A stretch of DNA of 64,000 nucleotides from Flammeovirgaceae bacterium UBA2366. Lineage in GTDB: Bacteria > Bacteroidota > Bacteroidia > Cytophagales > Cyclobacteriaceae. The stretch spans positions 62,001-126,000 of the forward strand of contig DDTK01000011.1 of NCBI GenBank assembly GCA_002344065.1. Reading direction: 5' to 3'. Shown here piece by piece: positions 9,583-17,937 of this stretch. The notes beneath the pieces are model-generated. The model was not told the DNA's origin. It saw nothing but the letters and a program-made list of their open reading frames with translations, and ran no database searches. How positions within the stretch are numbered: the stretch's first letter is position 1; each line of letters opens with the position of its first letter. The position numbers and the translations under genes were made by a program.

Positions 9583-10854
9583 ATGAATTCGACTCTAAAA
9601 ATTCTTTGTTTGGGAATGGTGTTAACAGTAAGCCATTCTTGTAGCACAAGACAACCAGAAAGACAGTCCGATAAAACAGTTAACCAAAAAGAAGTGACAG
9701 CGAAAGATATTTTAGGCAATGCAGCGTACCAGGCGATAAGCTATGAAGGGTACAGGGAAAAATCACGAACAATTCAGCCCACTGTTGATCAATTAAAAGA
9801 AGATTTAAAAATTCTATCGGCCATGGGGGTGAAAATAGTGCGTACTTATAATGTACAATTCCCGCATGCATCCAACTTACTCAAAGCCATCCAAGAGCTA
9901 AAGAGTGCTGATCCGAATTTTGAAATGTATGTGATGTTGGGTGCCTGGATAGACTGTAAAAATGCCTGGACGGATCTTCCACCTGATCATGATATTGAAA
10001 GCGAACAAAATGAAGGCGAGATAGAACGAGCGGTGGCACTGACCAGCCAATATCCTGACATCGTCAAGGTACTGGCGGTGGGGAATGAAGCCATGGTGAA
10101 ATGGGCCGCAAGTTATTACGTTCAGCCTTCCGTTATACTGAAGTGGGTCAATCACCTGCAATCACTTAAAGCAGCGGCTAAACTCCCCAAAGAATTATGG
10201 ATCACCAGCTCGGATGATTTTGCATCGTGGGGAGGCGGAGATTCCAGTTACCATACAGAAGACCTGGAGAAACTAGTCAAGGCAGTGGATTACATATCCA
10301 TGCACACGTATCCGTATCACAACACGCATTACAATCCCGATTTCTGGAGGGTACCCGCTAATGAAACGAAGCTTTCCGAAGTTGAAAAAGTTAATGCAGC
10401 CATGCTGCGGGCTGTTGCATTTGCCAAAGCACAATATGACTCTGTCGCGAAGTATGTGAAAAGTCTGGGAGTGGATAAACCCATACACATTGGTGAAACA
10501 GGTTGGGCAACAATTTCCGATGGTTTCTATGGCCAGGAAGGATCGCATGCCACCGATGAGTATAAACAAGGATTGTACTACAAACACATGCGTGAGTGGA
10601 CCAATGCTTCAGGTATTTCGTGTTTTTATTTTGAAGCCTTTGATGAGGTGTGGAAGGATGCCGGAAATCCGAATGGCTCCGAAAATCATTTCGGACTTTT
10701 TGATGCCTCAGGTCAAGCTAAATATCCGCTATGGGATTTAGTGGATAAAGGAGTATTTAAAAACCTGTCACGCGGTGGTAATCCTATTAAAAAAACATAC
10801 GAGGGCAACGAAAAGAAACTTCTGGAAGAAGTAAAGGCACCACCAGTTAAATAA
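9583..10854 (+). CDS. GH17 family beta-1,3-glucanase, exported (probable lipoprotein)
   Basis: This is a 423-residue GH17 TIM-barrel enzyme. The acid/base is Glu169 in VGNEAM and the nucleophile Glu305 in IGETGWAT, the two hallmark GH17 positions. Such enzymes cleave or transfer beta-1,3-glucan chains with retention. The N-terminus is hydrophobic and followed by Cys (VSHSCSTRQ). The residues before Cys are not an ideal lipobox, so a lipid anchor is likely but not certain. The C-terminus carries about 30 residues of Lys/Glu-rich tail after the barrel. It follows the GH3 gene by 51 bases on the same strand. Its sequence differs clearly from the two GH17 domains downstream, so it is not part of that duplication. 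Confidence 0.9.
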   Translation: MNSTLKILCLGMVLTVSHSCSTRQPERQSDKTVNQKEVTAKDILGNAAYQAISYEGYREKSRTIQPTVDQLKEDLKILSAMGVKIVRTYNVQFPHASNLLKAIQELKSADPNFEMYVMLGAWIDCKNAWTDLPPDHDIESEQNEGEIERAVALTSQYPDIVKVLAVGNEAMVKWAASYYVQPSVILKWVNHLQSLKAAAKLPKELWITSSDDFASWGGGDSSYHTEDLEKLVKAVDYISMHTYPYHNTHYNPDFWRVPANETKLSEVEKVNAAMLRAVAFAKAQYDSVAKYVKSLGVDKPIHIGETGWATISDGFYGQEGSHATDEYKQGLYYKHMREWTNASGISCFYFEAFDEVWKDAGNPNGSENHFGLFDASGQAKYPLWDLVDKGVFKNLSRGGNPIKKTYEGNEKKLLEEVKAPPVK

Positions 10855-10921
10855 GTGTTTCAACTACTTCCATGAAAGTAATCATACAAAACAAATTCAC
10901 GGCCACTAAAAAATAAGAACC

Positions 10922-13255
10922 ATGTCAACGAGCACAAATCAAGTTCCTTTTGGGCAAAAAGTAGCCTTTGGCCTGGGTATGTTAGCCAATCAAATGTTCC
11001 CTGCCGTGTTAGGTATCTTCATGGTGGTGTTGGTACAAGACCTCGGCTTTCCAGGTTGGATGTGGGGAACGATATACTTTTTTCCCAGAATATTTGATGC
11101 GTTTACAGATCCCATTATGGGCTTCATCTCCGACAACACAAAATCCAGATGGGGAAGACGAAGACAATACGTTTTCATTGGAGCTGTATTAATGGGGCTT
11201 GCCTTTGTAGTGATGTGGCAATTGTATAGAGTAAATGGAGTCGAATACAATTTTGTTTATTTCATCCTTTGGTCTTTTGTATTCTATCTGGGCCTTACCA
11301 TTTTCAGTGTTCCGTATGTGGCGATGGGGTATGAAATGAGTAATGATTTTCATGAACGCACAAGCATCATGGCGGTAGCACAATGGATTGGTCAGTGGGC
11401 ATGGGTTATTGCCCCCTGGTTTTGGGTGATCATGTATGACAATACCTTATTTGAATCTGCTGATGTGGCTACACGTACGCTGGCCGTTTATGTGGGGATT
11501 ATATTTGCACTATGTGCAATGGTTCCTGCCGTATTCATAAAAAGTAAATCGACTCTTTATGAAAACTACTCCCCGCTTAGTCTTTCAACTATAGGCGGTA
11601 GTTTAAAGAAAATACTTTCCGGCTTCAAAGAAGCATTTAAGCTAAAGCCTTTCAGACAACTCTGTATTGCCACTTTTTTGGTTTTCAATGCCTTCAACAC
11701 CATTGCTGCCTTTTCATTCTTTATTATTGTATACCACCTTTTTGGTGGTGATGCCGGAGCAGCGGGTATCTGGCCTACCCTATTTGGATGTTTGGGTGCT
11801 CTTGGGACAACCTTTTTAGTTATTCCCATTGTTACCCGGTTGTCAAAAAAATTAGGTAAAAAGAGAGCTTTTATTACTTCTCAAGGAATATCTATTGTGG
11901 GTTATATCATGTTATGGTTTCTTTTCATTCCAGGAAAACCTTATATGTTCATATTCGCATTACCCTTTTTCTCCTTCGGTATCGGAAGTTTGTTTGTGTT
12001 GATGATGTCGATGACTGCCGATGTGATTGATATGGATGAACTCAACACGGGATTAAGAAGAGAAGGAACTTTTGGAGCAATTTACTGGTGGATGGTAAAA
12101 TTTGGTTTTGCCATTGCCGGTGGATTAAGTGGTGCAATCATGAGTATTGTAGGGTTCGATTCCGGTGCGGCTACACAACCCGAAGGTGCCATTGATGGGT
12201 TAAGGGCATTTTTCTCAGGACTTCCAATTTTAGGTACGTTAACAGCCATGTATGTAATGCGTAATTATGACGTGACCGAAGAACGTGCCAATGAGATGCG
12301 TGTAGAGTTGGATAAGCGTAAAGCAGCGAAAACAAAACCTTATACATCCGTGTATCAACAGGAGAAATTCTTATCGCGTAAGGATTTTCCTGTAGTAGCT
12401 TCGGATATAGACTTTACTTCTAAATCAAATTCAGAAATAAGAGAATTGGTTGGTAAAACCTTAAGTAATGGACTCCATGGAATTTGCTTTAGCCCGTACC
12501 TGGAGGGACAAAACATTGGCGACATCTTATCCGAAGAGCAGATTCAAAAAAGGATGGCGATTATTGCACCCTATACGAAATGGGTTCGTTCATTCTCCTG
12601 CACGGAAGGAAATGAATTTATTCCAAAAGCGGCCCGCGATAAAGGTCTGAAGGTGATGGCTGGTGCCTGGATTGACAGCAATAAAACGAATAATGAAAAG
12701 GAGATTAAGTCATTAATCAACTTGGCACAAAAGGGATATATTGATATTGCTGTAGTCGGAAATGAAGTCCTGCTCCGCAATGATTTATCCGAAAAGGAAT
12801 TGCTTGATTACATTCATCAGGTCAAAAAGGCGTTACCCAATATACCTGTTGGCTATGTCGATGCCTATTATCAGTTTAGGGAACACCCTGCGCTTGTAGA
12901 TGCCTGTGACCTTGTCTTGGCGAACTGCTATCCGTTCTGGGAAGGTTGTCCTATTGATCGGGCATCAGCCTACCTGAAACAGATGTACACGGTTACGAAA
13001 GAAGCCGCGAAAGGCAAAAAAGTTATCATAACCGAAACAGGCTGGCCCGATCAGGGAACCAGCAACAGTGCGGCACAACCATCACAGGATAATGCTATGA
13101 GATATTTTATAAATACCCAATATTTGTCGCAGCAAGAGAACATTGAAATGTTCTATTTCTCTTCCTTTGATGAATCGTGGAAGGTTCGTCATGAAGGTGA
13201 CGTAGGCCAACGTTGGGGGATCTGGGACAAAAATGAAAATCTGAAATACAAGTAA
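10922..13255 (+). CDS. GPH/MFS sugar transporter fused to a C-terminal GH17 glucanase domain
   Basis: Residues 1-455 form a complete GPH-family (glycoside-pentoside-hexuronide, MFS) transporter with about 12 hydrophobic segments. It carries the family motif region PRIFDAFTDPIMGFISDN and an RWGRRR loop. After a charged linker (about 455-485), residues 487-777 form a full GH17 domain with acid/base Glu615 (VGNEVLLR) and nucleophile Glu705 (ITETGWP). In MFS proteins both termini normally face the cytoplasm, so the glucanase should act on oligosaccharides as they enter the cell. The frame runs unbroken through the junction, and the free GH17 gene three bases downstream is a close relative of this domain. 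The fusion therefore looks genuine and functional. The substrate, laminari-oligosaccharides, is inferred from the locus. It lies 67 bases after the exported GH17. Confidence 0.92.
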   Translation: MSTSTNQVPFGQKVAFGLGMLANQMFPAVLGIFMVVLVQDLGFPGWMWGTIYFFPRIFDAFTDPIMGFISDNTKSRWGRRRQYVFIGAVLMGLAFVVMWQLYRVNGVEYNFVYFILWSFVFYLGLTIFSVPYVAMGYEMSNDFHERTSIMAVAQWIGQWAWVIAPWFWVIMYDNTLFESADVATRTLAVYVGIIFALCAMVPAVFIKSKSTLYENYSPLSLSTIGGSLKKILSGFKEAFKLKPFRQLCIATFLVFNAFNTIAAFSFFIIVYHLFGGDAGAAGIWPTLFGCLGALGTTFLVIPIVTRLSKKLGKKRAFITSQGISIVGYIMLWFLFIPGKPYMFIFALPFFSFGIGSLFVLMMSMTADVIDMDELNTGLRREGTFGAIYWWMVKFGFAIAGGLSGAIMSIVGFDSGAATQPEGAIDGLRAFFSGLPILGTLTAMYVMRNYDVTEERANEMRVELDKRKAAKTKPYTSVYQQEKFLSRKDFPVVASDIDFTSKSNSEIRELVGKTLSNGLHGICFSPYLEGQNIGDILSEEQIQKRMAIIAPYTKWVRSFSCTEGNEFIPKAARDKGLKVMAGAWIDSNKTNNEKEIKSLINLAQKGYIDIAVVGNEVLLRNDLSEKELLDYIHQVKKALPNIPVGYVDAYYQFREHPALVDACDLVLANCYPFWEGCPIDRASAYLKQMYTVTKEAAKGKKVIITETGWPDQGTSNSAAQPSQDNAMRYFINTQYLSQQENIEMFYFSSFDESWKVRHEGDVGQRWGIWDKNENLKYK

Positions 13256-13257
13256 CT

Positions 13258-14142
13258 ATGTCGACCAAAGCAGAAAAAATATTATCACTGGCAGGTGTTT
13301 CGTTTGAAGGCGTTACAGGGGAATCCTTGCGGCAGCTATTCAGAAAAGTGTTGAATGCCGGCATGTACGGCATTGGGTTCAGTGCCTATACCGAAGGACA
13401 AAAGCCCGGTGACATCCTCACCGAGAAGCAAATACGAAGAAGGATGGAAATCATCCGGCCTTATACCAAATGGATCAGATCATTTTCCTGTACGGAAGGA
13501 AATGAGCTTATTCCTAAAATTGCCCGAGAGTACGGAATCAAAACACTGGTGGGCGCGTGGCTGGGCAAGGATGACAAGATCAACCAGGAGGAGATAGCGA
13601 ATCTCATCAATCTATCGAAAGAAGGTTATGTTGATATAGCCGCAGTTGGAAATGAAGTCATGCTCCGTGGCGACTTAACCGAGGATGAACTAATCGCCTT
13701 TATCAATCGGGTGAAGCAAGCAATACCCGGAATTCCGGTTGGATATGTGGACGCCTATTTTGAATTTGATGTGAAGCCAAGAATTACACTGGCATGTGAT
13801 GTCGTCCTGGCAAATTGTTACCCGTATTGGGAGGGTTGTCATATCGACTATTCCCTGCTGTACATGAAGGAAATGTACAACAGGGCTATTCGTGCGGCCA
13901 ACGGTAAGCCGGTGATCATCAGCGAAACAGGTTGGCCGAGTCAAGGCACTAACTTTGGAGCCGCCATGCCATCTGAAGAAAATTTCATCAAATACTTTAT
14001 CAATACACAGAAGTGGTCAGTAGAGGAAGATATTAAAGTATTCTATTTCTCATCCTTTGATGAAGCCTGGAAAGTGGGTGCCGAAGGTGATGTGGGCGCT
14101 TATTGGGGTTTATGGGACAAGGACGAAAAGCTGAAATTTTAG
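13258..14142 (+). CDS. GH17 family glucanase, cytoplasmic (no signal peptide)
   Basis: This is a 294-residue stand-alone GH17 domain. It starts MSTKAEKI with no hydrophobic leader, so it should stay in the cytoplasm. The catalytic pair is Glu133 (VGNEVMLR) and Glu223 (ISETGWPSQG). It is clearly homologous to the GH17 domain of the transporter fusion just upstream: stretches such as IPVGYVDAY, FYFSSFDE and VLANCYP are shared, and identity is well over half by eye. The ATG lies two bases after the transporter stop, so the two are co-translated. The simplest history is a tandem duplication of a GH17 gene, one copy becoming joined to the transporter. Together with the phosphorylase it gives the cell two intracellular routes for beta-1,3-glucan oligomers. 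It is the last gene of the locus; no clear terminator is visible in the 250 bases that follow. Confidence 0.9.
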   Translation: MSTKAEKILSLAGVSFEGVTGESLRQLFRKVLNAGMYGIGFSAYTEGQKPGDILTEKQIRRRMEIIRPYTKWIRSFSCTEGNELIPKIAREYGIKTLVGAWLGKDDKINQEEIANLINLSKEGYVDIAAVGNEVMLRGDLTEDELIAFINRVKQAIPGIPVGYVDAYFEFDVKPRITLACDVVLANCYPYWEGCHIDYSLLYMKEMYNRAIRAANGKPVIISETGWPSQGTNFGAAMPSEENFIKYFINTQKWSVEEDIKVFYFSSFDEAWKVGAEGDVGAYWGLWDKDEKLKF

Positions 14143-14392
14143 TAATGAGTAACATCCTTACACGGGCATCAAGACATTCTGCGGACAGGTATATTCACAT
14201 TGCGTTAAAGGCAGGCGGGTACTTCCTGATGTGCGTGTAACATTTGAGTCAGTGCTCTTTATTTTACTGAATACTCTTCGACTCCTTTTTCTTCTTGTTG
14301 CTCACCCTGTTGGTTTGCCATTGTGAAAGGTTTGCAGTTGTTCGCTCCGCTCACTGCTGCATTTGGCTTAGCGCAAACTACCATTCCGAATA

Positions 14393-17300
14393 TCACCTCA
14401 TCACCTGCACCCATCCATTGTGGGTTTTGTTGCTTCTCAACAGGTACAGCGAATAATAGTACACTCCATTCGGCAGGCCGCTGCCGTTCCAGTCATTGCT
14501 GTAGTTTATTTTCTTGTACACGGTTTCACCCCACCGGTTGTAAATGTTCAGGGCGTTGTCCGGGTATAGGTATAACCTGGGGATCACAAAATACTCGTTC
14601 ATGGAATCGCCATTGGGTGTGATGATGTTGGGTATCATATCAATGGGATTTTCAAATTCGAGCTCCAGGGTGTTCGACCACGATATGGTGTTTTCATCCT
14701 TCTTTTTCGCTTTGACTTTAAGCAGATGGACGAAACCATCGGCACCGTGCTTGCCGGCATAATCGGTTATTTCGCCCGGGGTAACTTCCAGTAGCCGGTA
14801 GAGGGAATCGCCATCAAGTTTTCTCCAGATTTCGTAGCGCTCTACTCCGTGCCAGCCATTGTAATCATTCCAGTGCAGATCGATGAGTTCATGTTCTTCC
14901 ACTTTATCACCCTCAAGACGGATGGTGTTGTGGACCACGGTCTGAAGTCCTTCATCGCATTTGTTGAACCCTTCCACCTTGTACTCGTAAATGTGCAGAG
15001 AAGTTTGCACGTTCAGGTCCAGGAAAGACTGGACATTCTTTTGAAGCGTTGCCACCACCTGCCAGGGGTCGTTGGTTCCGGCTATTCTGCGGCTTATAAT
15101 GATCAGGTCGGAAATTCTCTCCAGTAAAGTAGCTTCCCATTGTATTCGCACTTTCTTGTCATCCGTGTAGTCCACACTCACGAAGTTCATGGTGATAGCT
15201 GCCAGGTCCTGGAACACCGTAACGTGAAGTGTATCGGAAAGACCTTCGCAATAATCGGTGCTGGTGGTGTTTTCCTCTTTCACCCACAGTTTGTATTGCC
15301 CCAGTGCAGCCCAATCAATTTTGACTTGTGAAGTTGACTGGCCTTCAGCTACCTGCCCACCATCGCTAAACCAGGTGTACACCGAGCCATTGGTGTAGGA
15401 AGATTGATAGGGGACACCCGTTCTGAAGTTGTAGCAGACCGAATCCATTCCACTGATGATTTCCGGTTTGAGCTGGATCTGGATCTTAACAGGGAAGGTT
15501 GCGGTATCGGTAGGGCAACCGTGCTCATTATACCCTATGGCCTTTACGGATGCGTTGAAGTTGGTGGGGCCCCAATCTACCTTTATGGTATTGTTTTGCC
15601 GCGACTTCAATACGCCTCCTTCAATAAACCAGTTGTAAGTGTACTCAAGAATGCTTGCACGATAGTCGACTTCGATGATATTGGGGCAAACTATTGGACT
15701 GCCGGAAAGGCTGGGAACAGTAGGAACCGGAGGTGAGTTGACTACTACTGGTTCGGGATTGGAGCTGCATCCTGAACCATTTGAAATAATTACGGAATAG
15801 TTGCCGGGTATCAGTCCTGTTTTTATGTTCTCGGATTGAAAAGTCAATCCGCCATCAAAACTGTACAGCATGCCATCATACTGAATGTCAACTGTTATGG
15901 TTCCTGTGGAATCCTTGCAAAGGGGCTGCAAAACCGAAATGACAGGGGCAGGCAGTATGTTTTCTTTGCTGTCGCCTGTGATGATCCAGCCTTTACCAGT
16001 TATTAATTGTGTGCGGGCTGTTTCGCCAGCACAGTATTTCAATCCGTCAGCGCCAAGAGCAACATTGGGTTGTACATTTTGTGCTGCCCAGCCGATCAAT
16101 GTTTGGTCGTAATTGGCAATATCAAGGCCGCTGAAGCTTAGCAAATATTCCATTCCAGAAACCTTGCCTACATCCCAGCTTCCGATAGCCTGGTTGAAAT
16201 TTTCGGCAAAATAAAACATCCAACTCATGTTCGTTACATTGCTCACGTCCCAGTTCCCGATGGGCTGGTTGAAATTTGCTGCCCCAAAGAACATCTGGTT
16301 CATATCGGTCACGTTGCTTAAAATCCAGTTGCCTAAGGGTTGATTGAAGTTTATTGCACCGCTGAACATATTACTCATATCGGTCACGTTGCTCACATCC
16401 CAGTCTTCAACAGGCTGGTTGAATGCTGAGGCTGCGAACATCGAACTCATATCTGCAACTTTGCTCACAATCCAGTTGCCTAAGGGTTGATTGAAGTTTA
16501 ATGCACCGCTGAACATTCTACTCATATTATTTACGTTGCTCACATCCCAGCTTCCGATGGGCTGGTTGAATTTATGTGCGGCATGGAACATTCCACTCAT
16601 ATCTGTGACTTTGCCTACACTCCAGTTGCCTATGGGTTGATTGAAGGAGTCAGCGCCACCAAACATAGTAGCCATATTCGTGACGTTACTTACATCCCAG
16701 TTCCCGATTGGCTGGTTGAAATTCTTGGCAAGATAGAACATCCCACTCATATGGGTCACGTTACTTACATCCCAGTTCCCGATAGACTGGTTGAAACTTT
16801 CTGTCCAACTGAACATACTACTCATATCGGTCACGTTACTTACATCCCAGTTACCGATGGGCTGGTTAAAGTGGCTGTCGTAGAACATGTAACTCATATT
16901 AGTTACCTTGCTCACATCCCAGTTCCCGATAGGTTGATTGAAAGGGTTGAGCCAACCAACCCCTTGCGTACCAAACATCCAGCTCATATTCGTTACATTG
17001 CTCACGTCCCAGTTCCCGATAGGCTGGTTGAAACGTGCTGCCCCACTGAACATCCCACTCATATCGGTAACGTTGCTTACATTCCAGTTACCGATGGGCT
17101 GGTTGAAGTGGCTGGCAAGGCAGAACATGTAACTCATATTAGTTACCTTACTCACGTCCCAGTTCCCGATAGGTTGATTGAAAAGGTTAAGGATATCTTC
17201 CCATTGACTACCAAACATCCAACTCATATCCGTTACCTTGCTCACATCCCAGTTTCCCAGGGGTTGGTTGAAATTGGACGCAACATGGAACATTCCACTC

Positions 17301-17845
17301 ATATTCGTTACATGGCTTACATCCCAAGACCCTATGGGGGAATTAAATGAGATAGCCCCATTGAACATATTGCTCATATCTGTTACCCGGGATAAGTCAG
17401 GGGTATCGGCAGCGGTAAAATTCAGATACCGGCAACCCTGGAAGGCATGTGCCATACTTGTCCACTCGATGCTTCCCCATTGTTCAACGCGATAAATTTT
17501 CCTGGAATCGGATGTTAACGGAATTGGATTTGATAGTTCAAGGTTTCCTTGCTCATTGAAAAAAATCCTGGGAAAAGACCCGGTAATATGAACACGGTAA
17601 TCCCCCGCAGTGGGGAATGTAATGGTGTAATTTCCGGTTATCGGCCCTGGGACATTACCGTTAATGGATGGATTGGATGCACTCTCCCAGTAAATACTGT
17701 AGCTGTAGCCATCCCCGGTGGTGGGGATGGTGATCTGGTTACTGTTGCTTATACCAGGTTGGTTAGTTTGCCACCTGGTGATAAACGCTTGTCCGTAAGC
17801 CGTTGCAGACCAGAGGATAAGGAAAGCAGGCAACAACTTTTTCAT
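14393..17845 (-). CDS. Secreted BspA-like (DUF285) repeat protein with T9SS type-B sorting domain, copy A
   Basis: This is a 1150-residue exported protein. A signal peptide (MKKLLPAFLILWSATAYGQA) leads an N-terminal domain of about 100 residues. Sixteen 25-residue BspA/DUF285 repeats follow (core FNQPIGNWDVSNVTDMS-MF), plus a degenerate last unit ending in TLIGWAAQ. Next come Ig-like or PKD-like segments with paired Cys residues, a fibronectin-like region and a C-terminal gliding-motility-type sorting domain (NIITPNGDSMNEYF, IYNRWGETVYK, NGVYYYSLYL). That last domain directs type IX secretion and surface attachment. DUF285 repeats form a leucine-rich-repeat-like solenoid and are often adhesins. 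The ligand is unknown. It is a tandem paralogue of the gene at 17938-21147, with virtually the same first 100 and last several hundred residues. Confidence 0.9.
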   Translation of the reverse strand: MKKLLPAFLILWSATAYGQAFITRWQTNQPGISNSNQITIPTTGDGYSYSIYWESASNPSINGNVPGPITGNYTITFPTAGDYRVHITGSFPRIFFNEQGNLELSNPIPLTSDSRKIYRVEQWGSIEWTSMAHAFQGCRYLNFTAADTPDLSRVTDMSNMFNGAISFNSPIGSWDVSHVTNMSGMFHVASNFNQPLGNWDVSKVTDMSWMFGSQWEDILNLFNQPIGNWDVSKVTNMSYMFCLASHFNQPIGNWNVSNVTDMSGMFSGAARFNQPIGNWDVSNVTNMSWMFGTQGVGWLNPFNQPIGNWDVSKVTNMSYMFYDSHFNQPIGNWDVSNVTDMSSMFSWTESFNQSIGNWDVSNVTHMSGMFYLAKNFNQPIGNWDVSNVTNMATMFGGADSFNQPIGNWSVGKVTDMSGMFHAAHKFNQPIGSWDVSNVNNMSRMFSGALNFNQPLGNWIVSKVADMSSMFAASAFNQPVEDWDVSNVTDMSNMFSGAINFNQPLGNWILSNVTDMNQMFFGAANFNQPIGNWDVSNVTNMSWMFYFAENFNQAIGSWDVGKVSGMEYLLSFSGLDIANYDQTLIGWAAQNVQPNVALGADGLKYCAGETARTQLITGKGWIITGDSKENILPAPVISVLQPLCKDSTGTITVDIQYDGMLYSFDGGLTFQSENIKTGLIPGNYSVIISNGSGCSSNPEPVVVNSPPVPTVPSLSGSPIVCPNIIEVDYRASILEYTYNWFIEGGVLKSRQNNTIKVDWGPTNFNASVKAIGYNEHGCPTDTATFPVKIQIQLKPEIISGMDSVCYNFRTGVPYQSSYTNGSVYTWFSDGGQVAEGQSTSQVKIDWAALGQYKLWVKEENTTSTDYCEGLSDTLHVTVFQDLAAITMNFVSVDYTDDKKVRIQWEATLLERISDLIIISRRIAGTNDPWQVVATLQKNVQSFLDLNVQTSLHIYEYKVEGFNKCDEGLQTVVHNTIRLEGDKVEEHELIDLHWNDYNGWHGVERYEIWRKLDGDSLYRLLEVTPGEITDYAGKHGADGFVHLLKVKAKKKDENTISWSNTLELEFENPIDMIPNIITPNGDSMNEYFVIPRLYLYPDNALNIYNRWGETVYKKINYSNDWNGSGLPNGVYYYSLYLLRSNKTHNGWVQVMR

Positions 17846-17937
17846 GAAGGGGTCGGTTACCTGATATGAAGATAACTATTTTTTATTCGACATTGAATCG
17901 TTTCAACCCATCATCCGGAAGAGTCCACATCCAACAA

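Noticed and set aside
16574..17350. 258-codon + strand frame within the BspA-like gene
   Set aside because: It is antisense to the DUF285 repeats; the 75-base period keeps that strand open too. Its protein is a repeated artefact (for example VTYIPVPDRLVE) and has no signal or family.
16150..17380. Regular 75-base spaced repeats resembling a CRISPR array
   Set aside because: The repeats are coding, differ in sequence, have no distinct unique spacers of 30-40 bases, and no cas genes are nearby.
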